A stretch of 64,000 nucleotides of DNA, taken from assembly GCA_050084985.1 (NCBI GenBank), contig JBITNC010000001.1, positions 620,001-684,000 of the forward strand, read 5' to 3'. Shown piece after piece: positions 22,086 to 33,929 of this stretch. The notes below the pieces were generated by a model. It was not told the DNA's origin. It made no database searches and worked only from the letters and a program-made list of their open reading frames with translations. Source of the stretch: Nageia nagi. Taxonomy: Eukaryota; Pinophyta. The position numbers were made by a program, and so were the translations under genes. Each line of letters begins with the position of its first letter. Position 1 is the first letter of the stretch.

Positions 22086-22420
22086 TCATCTATGGAGCAA
22101 GAGCTCCATTTGTTTAAACTCACCCATGATTTACTTGAGGTTTTTACAGGTACACCCTTACGGAGGTACACATACATCCTCATGTGTGCTAAGGAAGATA
22201 GTGGAACAGCTAATGGGAAGTGACAGTTACAGCAAAATAGAGTTTTTGCATGCTACATTGATGCATGGCTATGAAACTTCAGCAATCTGCATCACACTGT
22301 TATCATGGGTAGAAGGTATTGAAGTTGCATTCCACCATGGCAGACCATGGCTATTAGGTTTGAAGGATGCTCGGAAAACAATATGCTGCAGTCTCCATTA
22401 TTATTTGAGGGCAAGCAATT
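22086..22420 (+). other. Gypsy 1 3' internal spacer, unassigned
   Basis: An open frame runs to 22437 but has no recognisable pol similarity. It lies between the minisatellite and the polypurine tract, and I cannot say whether it is coding. Confidence 0.35.
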
Positions 22421-22432
22421 GGAGAGGGAAGG
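22421..22432 (+). other. Gypsy 1 polypurine tract
   Basis: GGAGAGGGAAGG three bases before the 3' LTR; expected plus-strand primer position. Confidence 0.75.
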
Positions 22433-22435
22433 CCT

Positions 22436-23677
22436 TGTGACATCCCCCTTGCATTATTTTCATTAATTATGGAATCCAACAGATTCCCCTTAGTAATATA
22501 TTTTATTATTGCATTGTACTTTCAAGTTGTAGCTTGGGATAGAAGACTTCATAGGTCAATGGACCCCATTGTGAGCCCCAAATGGGACGTCTCCCTCCCA
22601 AGCATAGATTAGGTGTTTTATTATACTTGGAGATTCCGATCTTGATTGTGGGAATCTCAAGGTCTGTTTTGCACTTAGATGGATGGATGAGCACTTGTAT
22701 ACATGCGCCAACCTTGGGGAGACTCCTAGACCCCCACGTTGCCCCATTATGACACCTAGATCCCATGCATGGCTCCTAGAGCCACGTTGGGCATGCATGG
22801 CACTCCTAGATCCCCACATTGGCATTTATGGAACTCTAGGCCCCCATGTTGGCATGCTTGACCCCTAGGCACCCATGTTGGGCATTCTGGGTCCCCAAGA
22901 GGCTAATGTTGGGATTAAGGAGTGAGGTGATGACTCCTAGGTAAGATCCAAACAGAGTTGAGCGTATAAAGAGGCATTGGAGCCTCATTGTTGGATATAC
23001 CTAATTATACTATTATCTCTTGATACCATCCTATGGACACAAGTCTTAGCAGCGCTAAGCAATCCCCTAGGTGCTGCATCTAGGAGGGCTATCAAGATGA
23101 GGGATCTTGTAGCCTACGGCATTGGTGTAGCACCCTTGCCCATCTGGTGGTATTCCGAGGTTGCGCTTCTACCTTCAGTGGTTTCTGAGATCAAAGGAGG
23201 GGTCCTTCAATGGAGAGGATTCGGCTTTCAAGGGAGCAATATTGTCCTATGGTTCCACCATCCGTCTAGCAGTGAGAGACATTCAGTTGTGCCCTAATTG
23301 GCTCCTTGGAGGCCAACGTCCAGCTTTGGGAGCTTGGTATTGTATCACTTGTCATTGCTTATCATATATACATCCGTTGGGCATTTGAATCTCATGTTGT
23401 ATTGTTCTTATGTCCATTATTGCAATGTTGTGGGGTATTTGTTCATTTATGCATGTATGAGCCAGACATTGGCATTGTGAGGGTTTGTACATTGATATTT
23501 GTTTGTCTTGGCTAGATGTTGGCATCTTTGTGTTGTGTACACTTGTAGTGGATGCCTTAGCTCAGACGTTGGCAATATTGTGTTGTGAATGCTTAATGTT
23601 GATGCCCTAGACCAGATGTTAGGGTTTTTTAATCGAATTTGCTGATTTGCACTTGAGTTACATTTGGGATCCTTAAA
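22436..23677 (+). repeat. Gypsy 1 3' LTR
   Basis: Starts TGTGACATCC and aligns end to end with 5542-6759. Its last bases are CCTTAAA where the 5' LTR has CCTTACA, so the terminal CA has mutated to AA. The next five bases, AAAAT, repeat the left target duplication. Confidence 0.9.
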
Positions 23678-23682
23678 AAAAT

Positions 23683-24099
23683 ACTTCAGACTATGGTGAT
23701 TTGTGCATACGATGAAATGTTGACCAATGAGGTAGGGTCTCCATTTTTGCACCGCATGAATTATTGCCACATCTCCTTTTCATAGATAGATCTAGCCAAA
23801 TTTCAACTTGATAATGCCTTGCTAGTGAAAAGCCAAGGCTCTTCCCTCTTGCATCAAAACTGCACCCAATCCTACTCCAAAGGCATCACTCTCAATGAAA
23901 TCCTCGCAATCCCTTGAGTGATTTTGGAATAGGCCAATCTTGCATGTTTGCAATTTTATGTGGATTTACCTTGACTCCATCCTCAGAAATGACATGCCCC
24001 AAGTATTCAATCTCATGCAACCCAAACGAACACTTGGATTTATTTGCATATAATTGATGCTCTTGAAGTAATTGCAAAGTTTGATCTAAGTGTGCCAAA
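23683..24099 (-). pseudogene. Gypsy 2 RT second half and RNase H start
   Basis: From 24099 leftwards it encodes A-H-L-D-Q-T-L, C-S-F-G, Y-L-G-H-V-I-S-E-D-G-V and W-P-I-P-K, the thumb region of gypsy RT. After shifts it encodes S-D-A-F-G-V-G-L-G-A-V-L-M-Q and I-H-A-V-Q-K-W-R-P-Y-L, the RNase H domain, with H-H-S-L-K-Y next to the gypsy 1 junction. The frame then continues at 5541. The catalytic palm of the same RT lies at 31705-31980, beyond unit D. Confidence 0.9.
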
Positions 24100-24104
24100 T
24101 GATC

Positions 24105-25165
24105 TGTTGGGATGGAAACCTTTCCTACGTACCTATGATCACCTTCACATGATCAGGAAGGGGAAAGCACCCAACATTTAGGTGAAATAGCATAACTTAC
24201 CTCCTCTTGAAAGGATAGAAACCCCAAGGTTTGTTCATGTTCCCATTGAAGAAGCACAATTTTATATATGATTATGGGAATCAACTTAACTGGTTTGTAT
24301 GGAGGTAGAGTCTGTTAACTCACTTTTTTTTATAGGGATAGTGTTTTTATGATGATTGAAAATTGCTCTGGTTTTGCAAAAAATGAATGCAAGAAAGATA
24401 AAAAAAAGCAAATAAAAAAAACAAAGAAAATTGAGAATGATCCAATACCGGTTAGACCACAAGGCGACCGTCACAACAAAGCATTGTCTAAAATGAGACG
24501 TTTTCTAATCAATTAGGAAGTTCTCTTTCATTCAATCTAGTTCAAAGTGAATGACTATTGTCCAATCAGCTTTGAATTTAGAGCAAGAGGCAACACCGAT
24601 TGTCGGTACTCTACAAACGGGACCGATGCAATTGAAGAAACTTAACATGAAATGCGCACTTTGGAACCAAGTTTGAACGAAAGCTTCAAATAGGATATAG
24701 AAAAGAAACAACTTCAGAATACATTTTGTTCAAAAGTGCAAGAGGCAAAAGGTGGCAAACTATGAAAGAGAGCCACAAAAGAGAATCCATTCACCACTCC
24801 ACGTATGACAAAGTCTCTTGAGAAAATAAGTCACCACTTTGTATTAGCTTGTAAAAGATTTACAAAAAAGTTTCCACAATTTTCTTCTTTTACAAAAAAT
24901 TTGAACTTTTTCTTGAAATTTTTATTCTTGGAAAAGTTCAAACTGTCATTTTACATAAAAGTGACCCTATAGGGTCTATTTATAGAATTTCTAAGGTTCC
25001 CAAGTGTTGCCCTAATTCTATAAAAAAAATATTAAAAAATTACATATTTGCCTCTTATGACTAAGTCAGTTGACTTTTGGTGCTCTACTTCCAAGCTAAC
25101 TAATCATGAGAGCAAGGTTAGTTGAGTTTTGGTGCTCAACTTTCTCGGCTGATTCATTTACAAAA
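24105..25165 (-). other. Unit D 3' non-coding region
   Basis: About 1.06 kb between ORF-X and the CA end; matches 13640-14846 of unit B, with indels. A poly-T/A-rich piece is at about 24327-24425. No conserved coding. Confidence 0.5.
24977..24984 (-). promoter_or_regulatory. Second TATA box, 3' region of unit D
   Basis: CTATAAATAG on -, about 0.87 kb from the 3' terminus, conserved with unit B (13767). Confidence 0.5.
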
Positions 25166-25168
25166 TTT

Positions 25169-28100
25169 TCAAAAATTTTCAAAGATGACAAAAATTACGG
25201 TGGCTGATTTGCAATTTGCATATGATACGATGGTTGCCTCAAAGTTCGCACCCATGAAGGTTTCTCTGTTTTTGACTTCGGTGTTGATAATTTCCATAAT
25301 CCATTCATTTGCCAATAGATACGCAGTGATGGTATTTGAAGTCTTCTTCATCTCGCTGCACCATATTGCCATATCACTGCCATATTTGATTTGCTTGCTA
25401 GATTTAGAAACATTAATGTCTTCAGTTTCGAGGTAAGTGGTAATCATTAACTGGACCTCATTTATCACCATGGTGTAGTTCCTACTGCATCCATCTTCCT
25501 CAATCAATTTCAGATCAAATTGGTACTCTGCTAGCTATTTCTTTATGTCCTTGAAATTTGTCTAGATTTGGATGAAATCTTGATAGTTTGAAATACTGTA
25601 GAACAACCAATCATACTGGTAAAAGTATTGATGACAATATTCCAGTAGTATTGGCATGCTAGCAATCTTCCTTATCAGATCATACATCACTTGATAACTA
25701 TTGCCCCACCTGGCAATCAATTCATGGATCCTGCCTTGCACAACAAATGATCCACTCTCTTTGATAAAGAAATTGGTTATTTCTAGGAATAACTCTTGGA
25801 TAGCTTCTTTAGTTTTCTTTATCCACTCCTCTTTAACCACTTGAATCCCAGTATTCAACGAAATCTGTTTCCTAATGTCTTCAACTATCATGTCAGCAGC
25901 TTGGATGTCTACGATCAACTTCTTGTGTTCGACCAATTCTCTTTTCAGATGCCTGAGCTCTACTTTCTGTTATGTATTCTCCTCTGTTCGTGCTGCAACA
26001 TTGGTTACTATTGCATGTTGCCTGCCCAAAGTTCCGATTGCCTTACATGGCTCTTCTCATGTTTCCACCACTATTGCAAAGTCCCCAACAACATTTCTTT
26101 TTCTCCCTAGAACAACAGTGTCGATGACGATGGACTTGTCCATCGAGACGTAAGTGGCTATATGCTCAAGTTCATTCTCTGAATCCTAATCGGTTTCAAA
26201 GTCGGCACAGGCTTCAGATGGATGATATGCCCTTAAATTTTTTAAGAGTGTCGCCATGTCAAAGTTGTAACTTGGTTCAAGACCAGCAACTGTAGTCACT
26301 TGTCTCTTAGGGTTCCCTTGGTGTTCATCCTCTCTCCTCTTCTTCCTCTGGTCTTCATTTTCACCTTCATCCTCTTCATTTCCTCCATCCCTTGCTGATG
26401 AGGAATCTATTCCCTTGGAAGCTGAAGTCCTTCTTGGAGCAAGTGGTGGAGGTTTTCTCTGAGGTGGAGTTGTCTTTCTTGATTATTGAGGTGTAGAAGC
26501 CCGTGTAGAGGTGGGTTTTGTTGCTTGCACAGGTTCTTCCATAGTAGAAGGATCTATGGCCGGTATCTCTTCGACTGATGAATCTGATTCATTTGATTCA
26601 TCGCCTAAGTTATAAGGTATTTCAAGTATCTGGCCATCTTCTAAGGGCTCTCTCAAGAGGTCTCCTTCATCAATCTCATATTCATCCTCGCTGTCACTGG
26701 AAGGAGGAGCAGGAGAACTAGGGCAAGAATGATATAATTGTCCATCTCGGGATGGACCTCTGGAAGGAACTTCCACCAGCTTCTTCAAGCGTATGTACAG
26801 GTGTGAAGTGCTACTAGTCTCTTTAGTGCTCTTTATCTCTTGTGATAATCCTTGTATGGTCTGATCAATAGTTTGCCATGGTTGAACAATGAGTGTTGCA
26901 TATTGACCAAATAACCCCTATGTCAATCTCACGGAGGGTGAAATTGGTGGTGGTTCATATGGAATCAGAAGATTCTTCTTAAGAATTATCGAAGGATGTA
27001 TCCTAGCTACTGCATTCTCCTCTTGCAAACCTCTCGTTCTTCTTCTTCTTGGTTATGATCTACATGAGCTTCTCTTCTACTACCAAGTCCTTGTTTATCT
27101 TGTTAATTTGCTCTGTATCATTTACATTTATATACCTTTCAAGCTTCCCTAGGGATTTGTGGGTATAATCGATTTGCTAGGTTTTCTTGAAAAATGTGTT
27201 GATTACACACCTCGGGGTCATAGTACTCTACTGCCTATTCTACTATGAAGTTGTAGTATGCCAACTCCATCTTCATTGTTTTGACTTGATGCCAGGACGT
27301 GCATTCGTACTCTCCTATGTGGATGAGTAATTTGCAAGTGGTGGCACCTTTCTTACACCAAACTTTCTCGTGTAGATATGACAAGTGTCTGCAAAGTTCC
27401 ATCATGATGAACCAGTTACTTGCGTAACGAGGAAGTCTATAAGGTGGTTCAATTGACCCGTAGACCCTGATAAATGTGGCATCTGTCTCTTCAAAATAAA
27501 AATCAGCATGTCCTCGAAGAGCTTGTATTGTTGTCTTTGATATTCTGGTCATATTGACCATCCCCTTTATCTCTTCATATATCCGACATTCGAATCCATC
27601 ATTCATCATTTTGAATTCGTCCCACCAGTTTTCCAACAGGAATCTAGGGTAATTCTGCCATACTGGCATCTTTGGGTCAAATAGGTACTTGGTATCTGCA
27701 ATGGTGGGTCTTCTGTTCTTACCATGTAAGAGCAAGAATACCAAGTAAGAGCTCATGACAAATCTTTTTTTTTCTACAAGTCTAGACAGTTGTTGGGTCA
27801 TGCAATCGCTGATCACCTTACTCCATCTGATACCTTTGCCTCTGCTAATCAGATGTATGAAACCCACAAACTCCTTTCTGAATTGTTGGTCATTCTCTTG
27901 CCCTATAATTCTGCACAACATGTTGATAATGTTAGAGACTATAGGATAGAAGTCTATCCTCCTTGGTTGGCTTAAGGCCTTTGCCTTGTAGTCTTTGCAC
28001 TTGTCAACCAACCAATCTCTTATTACGTTCCCCAACTTTGTCAGGCTGTTAAAGAATTTGACGAAGTCCATCATACTGAATATGATTCTCTCATTGCTCC

Positions 28101-28485
28101 AAACAAAAGCGATCTCTATTCCTTCCATAGTGAAGTCTAATATTTTTGTGCCTTCAGTGTCAAGGACTCTTTCCTTCTAGTTGTAGTATCTGGCTACCTC
28201 AAGGCACAATTCTAGAAATGGAGTGGTATATGGGATCATAGAGGCCTCAACGATTCTGAACTGAGCAAGTGTGTCGTTGAGCAACCGTTCATATGGGATC
28301 TTGGCCATCTTTTCCAATGACTTGACAGGGATAGTGTGTGCCCAGTTTGTGTCTTTGATCTATCCAATACCATCTACTATCACAGGTGTAGGGAAGGCAG
28401 CCTTCCCTCTTTTCTCCAAGGTAATCTCAATAGTCTTCATAAGCCTCTCCATCTGGAGCTCCTTGTTTTTTTTAGCAATACTCAT
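25169..28485 (-). pseudogene. ORF-X, unit D (broken, best full-length copy)
   Basis: ATG at 28485 (M-S-I-A-K-K-N-K-E) and stop just left of 25169, about 1,105 codons. Long intact pieces are 28128-27235 (297 residues), 26788-26483, 25936-25562 and 25507-25169. The N-terminal domain has G-I-R-W-S-K-V-I-S-D, S-Y-L-V-F-L-L-L-H-G-K-N, R-I-S-K and R-G-H-A-D-F-Y. The middle is acidic, then Pro/Ser/Thr-rich. The C-terminal third is a predicted coiled coil ending with E-E-D-G-C-S-R-N. The few early stops suggest that D decayed less than B. I found no similarity to gag, pol, transposase or known plant domains. Confidence 0.75.
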
Positions 28486-29203
28486 CATTTATGCCCTATG
28501 GAGCACAACAAGGTGTTAAGAGTGATGTTGGGTATCTTTAGAGTGATTTTGAAGTGAAAAAGATAGTCAATTTTTTTGCCTATTTTTGGATTTTTGAGAG
28601 GCTATGGATTTTCAAAAATTTTGAAGTTCGTCGAAAGTGGGAAACAAGTACATGGGGTGTTGGAAAATAAATCTAAGAGGCTTGTGAACAAGTCTCAGAG
28701 AAAAATATCGAAGTTTCTATGTCCGAATTAACTCGCTGTTTTTTTAGCCCATGTATTCGTTTTTTGACAGTTTTGGCAGCTTCGAAGCTAGGAAAGATGG
28801 GGGTGTAAAGTGGGTTTTCAAGCTTCTCTTGGGAGAAGTGAATGATGGAGGCTGTTCTCCTATATGAGGTCTATTACTTTTGTATTCACTTCGAAGTTCG
28901 GATCACTCAAAATTTGGGAGTTTTTGAGCCTTGAAAAAGTGTTTTTTGTGTTTTTTCATGTTTTTGAAAATGCGGGTCCCGAAATTTGGAAATTTTTTAA
29001 AAAGTGGAATTGACCTTATGGATGGATGGAGGGTGAGATTATAAGGTTCTTGAGAAAATTTGAGAAGGTTTGGGGCTGTTTTGGATCTTGTGACCAATTT
29101 CAAGTTTTTGAGCAAGTTTGTGATGTTTTGTGAGAATTTTGCTCAAAAATGGATGCATGGAGGCTCAAGGAATGTTGTGGAGCAAATGAGAGGCTTAGGG
29201 GGG

Positions 29204-29211
29204 TATTTATA
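29204..29211 (-). promoter_or_regulatory. TATA box upstream of ORF-X, unit D
   Basis: CCTATAAATACCCCCC context on -, about 720 bases upstream of the ATG, same place as in unit B. Confidence 0.6.
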
Positions 29212-29319
29212 GGGTTTTTGTGCCTTTTGCATTATCCTTGGTGGTTTTTGACCTAAAAAGTGCTCTATGGGTGCATTTTGCACATTTCTTAAGGTTTTGT
29301 GGCCTTCAAACACTCCATA

Positions 29320-30720
29320 GGCTTGAAATTCAGCCCCTAGCTTTTGGAGGCACTTCCTTTGGTCAAAATGGAAAAATTCAAAGTTTAAATGTGATTCAAA
29401 TCACTTCCTTCACCCATTTATGTGCCCCAAATCAGATTTTGATGAGTTTTGGGGCTTTCTCCTTGCATCTAGGCGTTAGAAATCACTTGTTTGGATTCTC
29501 CAATGCCTTGCAAACCTACGCCTGAGTTTTTGGGGCATTTCTAGTGCTTAATTTCAAAAATTTGCTGACCTAAACATGCTTAGAATGCCCTTTTCCATGC
29601 AACCATGTGAAAAAATTTGATTTTTTTGCAAAATTTTCATTCCTCATGCTAGGCACTAGTTTTCACTCCAATGGGTATAGAAAAATCAGCAAACCTACAC
29701 CTAGAATTTTGGGCCACTTCCCTTGCTCAAAATCGAAAAAATGCAAGCTTAAATGTGTTTATTTTCATGTTTTCCATGCAATTGACCCTTCAAACTTGGA
29801 TTTTGAGGAAAATTTTTGAAAACTCTTGTTCCTCGGAGCTAGATTTCACTCCATTGGATTTCTAATGGCATGAAAAACTGCGCCTGCCTTTTAGGTGTCT
29901 TAAAATTGCTCAAAATCCAATTTTTACAAGTTTAAATGTGGTCAAAATGGGGTTTGTCACCTAATGGACCCCTTGGAATCAATTTTTATTGCATTTTTCA
30001 CTTATCCCTCCAAGTTAGGCGCTAGAAATCACTCCTATGGATTTGGAAACATTAGCAAACCTGTGCCTAGCCTTTGGAGGGTCAAAACTTGCTCAATTTA
30101 GAAATTTTCAATACCTAAATGTGCTAGAAATCACATTTTACACCCAACGAACCCCTCAAACTTGAGTTTTGACCAAAACTTATCAAATTTCATGATTCTA
30201 TGTGCTAGATTTCATCCCATTGGATTTCCATAGCCTTAGAAACATGTGCCTAGCCTTTAGGGTGCTCAAAATCAAAAATTTTGAGACCTAAATGTGTTTG
30301 CAATCATGTTTTCCTTAGTCCCAAGCACTTAAACTTGAGTTTTGGTCAAAAAACATTCCATCTTATCATTCTAGACGCCGCTTTTCATGCCAATAGATTT
30401 GGAAACATGCGCCTAACATTTTGGGGTCTTCACTTGTTCAAAATCAAAAATTTTGAGACCTAATGTGCCTTAGAATCTTCATTTCCACTCATTTATGCGT
30501 TTAGATTTGATTTTTGATGCATTATCATTTTTTCTCCACTTTCTAGGCACCAAAATGCATCTCTATGGATTTGGGCTTGGAAAACTATGCCTACTCTTTG
30601 AGTGCCTTAGACTTGGTCAAAATTAAAAATATCAAGTCCTAACTATGATAGAATTCACCTTATCTCTCCGAATACGCTTTTAGACAAGAATTTCAATACC
30701 ATTTGTATTTATCTATGAGA
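29320..30720 (-). repeat. Tandem array, period about 182 bp, unit D 5' arm
   Basis: The inverted counterpart of 8140-9500. It has the same alternation of a TTGCTCAAAATC-like block, a GCCTAGCCTTTGGGG-like block and a CCATTGGATTT-like block (as read on +), with about eight copies. Corresponding copies of B and D look more alike than neighbouring copies within one array, so the array predates the split of B and D. Confidence 0.75.
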
Positions 30721-30819
30721 AACGTGCACCATTTTTCCCTCACTTGGGTCTTGAATAGCTTGGAAAAACATGTCTGGGGCTAAGGGTACTCAAACTTGCA
30801 CTTTCGATCCATTCTAGAC

Positions 30820-31699
30820 TCAATCTGTGCATTTCCGATCACTCCCAGCATTTTTGAGCTCAAACTCGATCAAAATGCCTTTTTCGGCACCTCCGAGCTC
30901 AAACTCTACATTTTTGATGATTTCCAAGCTCAAACGATGCAAAAATGATCATTTCCGGGCTCAAAGTATTCAATTCCGCCCATTTTCGACATCTCCAGCC
31001 CTTAGTGTGAGAAAATGACCTTTTCAGGCATTTTCGGTATTTTCAAGCATTTTTGACCATTCTGGACTCAACTCGTCACTTTTAGTCATTTCTAAGCTTT
31101 TCGGACTCAAATCGTGCAAAATTGCATTTTTTTACCATATTGGCCATTTGCAGGCTCAAAAGTGACCAAAACACGCTTTTCTACCTTGCCTTTTTCTAGC
31201 TCTTCGGGGTCAACCTTGACAAAAACGTCCATTTTTGTCATTTTCAAGGCACCTGGACTGAAAGTCTCATTTTTGTCACCTAGGTACCTTTGTGCTTAAA
31301 TTCTGCAAAAATATGCCTTTCTGTTGCGCTAAGCACCTGTGAGCTGAGTCTGCAAAAACACACCCTTTTTGTCAACTTGGTACTTTTGCACTTGAATGTT
31401 GCAAAAACGTGCCCTTTTTCGCCCTGTTGGCCATTTTGTGAAAAACTCTCTTCCTAGTCGCCATGATCCAAAACTGCATCCTGCTTGATGTTGCTTGAAA
31501 CTGGGTCATGAATGGTCGCTGGACATGTTGAATTGCCTTGGTGCCTCTGGGCTACTTGTGTGCATTGCATCATCACTTGGCCGCTCTGATTCTTCACTCT
31601 GGCCGTCGTCTAATCATCTTCAGGCAATGTCGTCCATTGCCTTCAAAAAAAGTAAGGTTCCCAAAATGCTACATCTTGGGGTGTGTTATGCGGGCACAA
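30820..31699 (-). repeat. Unit D 5' tip: short repeats and terminal stem-loop
   Basis: Short TTTGAGCTC-type repeats lie at about 30820-31000 and looser ones to about 31440. A roughly 260-base unique part follows, and the terminal stem-loop CCCCAAGAT / CATTTTGGG lies at about 31655-31685, 18 bases inside the TGTTGTG end. Confidence 0.6.
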
Positions 31700-31704
31700 C
31701 ATGA

Positions 31705-31985
31705 TCCTCCCATGTCTTGCGGTAGATCAAAATATCATCAAAGAAAACCAAAAGAAATTTACGAAGATAAGGGCGAAATACCTGATTCATCAAGCTTTGG
31801 AATGTTGAAAGGGTATTAGTGAGGCCAAATGGCATTACTAAAAATTCGTAATGACCATCATGTGTCCGAAAAGCTTTTTTTGGAATATCCTCTTCACGAA
31901 GTCGGATTTGATGATATCCCGATCGCAAATCTAGTTTCGAAAAATATGTCTCCATGTAGCTTATCTAGCAATTCATAAATTATGG
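31705..31985 (-). pseudogene. Gypsy 2 RT, catalytic part
   Basis: Encodes [33 protein letters not shown] and V-F-F-D-D-I-L-I-Y, the fingers and palm of a Ty3/gypsy reverse transcriptase with both catalytic Asp residues present. It is cut at 31704 by unit D, five residues after the catalytic box. Upstream (32320-31985) the pol frame is disrupted by several stops. Confidence 0.9.
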
Positions 31986-32322
31986 GAATAAGGAATTTAT
32001 CTTTCACAGACACCTTGTTGAGAGCCCAAAAATCTATACACAACCACTAGGATCCATCCTTTTTGGACTAATATGACAGGCGAAGAGTAAGGACTAACAC
32101 TTGGCCTGATAATCCCTGCTTCCAGCATCTCCTATACTAGTTTTTCAATTTCATCTTTCTGCAAACATGCATAGCAGTAGAGCCAAATGTTGGGTGGTTG
32201 ATTGTCGGGAACTAGTTGTATAGTGTGATCTTGAAGGCGGTTGGAGGGTAACCCTTTTGGTTCTTCAAAAAATTCTCATGAAGAGCCAAAAGTTGTTGCA
32301 ACTCTGCTAATTCACCTCCCTT

Positions 32323-32980
32323 CTATGCAACTGGTTGTATTGCAAATAGTTGTCCTACCATTCCCTTTTGTCCTTTTCTACTCAGCTTCTCTATCCGATG
32401 AGAACTTATAATCAATGATGGACTAACACGTAGTCCAGTGAATTGATAGATATGTTCTGCATTAGTGAATTTCATCCACAGTTCAAGGAAGTCCCATAGT
32501 ATAGGTCCCAATGTTTGCAACCATTGAACTCCTATGACCACATCACACCCTCCTAATAGAAGTACATACATGTCACTCTACATGTGATAATCACCCATGT
32601 TGAGCTTAACATTGCGGCATTTCCCCTTGCAAGAAATTCTACCTCTATAAAACAATTAGTCTGTTTGGCCACACCAGGATCAATGAAATTATGCCTACTT
32701 CCTAAGTCAAGTAAAATAACGAGGGACGGCTTTTTGAAATATCCATGAACCTTCATTGTTTGAGGTGTTGTAATTCCTGCAAGAACATTGCAAGAAATTA
32801 CAGGAACTTTTTTAGTTGTTTCAGGCTCATTAGCTTCTTCCTCGACAACAGTCTCATCCTCTAAATCATCAGAAACATCCACATTAAGCAAATACAACCA
32901 CTGTGTATTACATCGATAGTCAGGTGCGTACTTTTCATCACAATTATAGCAAAGGCCCTTTTCTCTGCAATCATTCATTT
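32323..32980 (-). pseudogene. Gypsy 2 zinc knuckle and protease
   Basis: The frame from 32978 starts with the gag zinc knuckle C-Y-N-C-D-E-K-Y-A-P-D-Y-R-C, then an acidic linker, then protease with V-I-L-L-D-L-G-S-R-H-N-F-I-D. The usual D-S-G is D-L-G, so the active site is altered. It overlaps by a frameshift near 32560 with V-V-I-G-V-Q-W-L-Q-T-L-G-P, the conserved C-terminal protease segment. Confidence 0.85.
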
Positions 32981-33905
32981 CCTCTTGAGTATGTTGCTTA
33001 ATTGGAAATGAATGGGTAGGTTTAGGAGCAGCTTGAGAACCTTGAGGTTTGTTGAATGGTTGCTTCCCTTATCGGCATTAGGCATTAAATTTGTCTTCTG
33101 CCAATTTGGCCAACCTAATAGCCTGTATTATAGTGCTAGGATTAAACATTTTGACTTATACCTTGATGTCTTCCTTCAACCCACTAATGAAGCAAATCCT
33201 AAAAAAAGATTCATCTAATCCCTCTGCAATTTGCAAGCTTTTCAAATTGTGTTTGATATTCTTTCACTGTTGATTTTTGCCGAAGTTTTGTAAGAGCTCC
33301 TGTGAAATCCTCAAAATCACTTGAGCCAAACCTCACCAAAATTTTTTTGTAAAATCCTCCCAACAAAGAGTCCCATTAGTTTTTTCAAACCACTGGTAGC
33401 ATTGAATGGCCTCATGCTCCAAATGGAAAGAAGCAATATTGACCTTCTAAACCTCAAGAATATGATTCAGTGTAAAGTATTGTTCTGCTCTATAAATCCA
33501 ACTAGTTGGATCCCCTCCATCAAACTTGGGAAATCCAACTTAGTTGTCCTCGGAAGGATGAAGGCTTGGACACCTCCCATATGCCACCTGTTGTGCCTAC
33601 AATTGAGTATTATGCCTTGAAGATTGTTGAAAACTTGTACCTAGTGTAGTTTGGGACAAGGCTAGTTGTTGCATAGATGATTTTTGCAGAGCTATAAGAG
33701 ATGTTTTCTATATTTGCAATAGATTCGAATTCATAGAATTGTATTTAATGCCCAATCCAATAAGCTTCTCTGTCAATTCAGTGAATTTGCCATTTATCTT
33801 TTGAAAAGCAGATTTTAGGTCAACTCCACTAAGGTGAGCTTGAATCAGTTTAACTTCATTATCTATTTTTTCTAGAATGGGGTCTTGAGATCTTCTTCCC
33901 TCCAT
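32980..33905 (-). pseudogene. Gypsy 2 gag
   Basis: Starts at the ATG at 33905 (M-E-G-R-R-S-Q-D). After a coiled-coil-like N-terminus it encodes P-K-F-D-G-G-D-P-T-S-W-I-Y-R-A-E-Q-Y-F, the typical start of the retrotransposon gag domain, and later F-I-S-G-L-K-E-D-I. Several stops and small shifts interrupt it (for example near 33708, 33606 and 33450). Confidence 0.8.
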
Positions 33906-33929
33906 TTGAAATACTAGCCAGGTCCTGAC

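Larger units (their letters stand above)
5542..23677 (+). mobile_element. Gypsy 1: Ty3/gypsy element with units B and C nested inside
   Basis: Paired LTRs (5542-6759 and 22436-23677), an initiator-Met PBS, a gag, a zinc knuckle and protease, and a polypurine tract are in the right order on +. Target duplications AAAAT lie at 5537-5541 and 23678-23682. Units B and C account for about 13.1 kb of the span. The remaining internal part is only about 2.5 kb and has no RT, RNase H or integrase, so this copy was non-autonomous or internally deleted. By eye the LTRs differ at roughly one base in ten to twelve, an old insertion. Confidence 0.9.
24105..31699 (-). mobile_element. Unit D: complete 7.6-kb ORF-X element, subfamily 2
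   Basis: On the - strand it starts TGTTGTGCCC at 31699 and ends CCATCCCAACA at 24105, 7,595 bases. The flanking target duplication is perfect: TGATC on + at 24100-24104 and 31700-31704 (GATCA on -). It lies in the gypsy 2 RT just after the F-D-D-I-L-I-Y box, and the RT frame is continuous without it. Order on -: terminal stem-loop, about 680-base unique part, short repeats, 182-bp repeats, TATA, ORF-X, TATA, about 0.9-kb 3' part. There is no gag, pol, PBS or LTR pair. This is the reference copy of the family. Confidence 0.9.
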
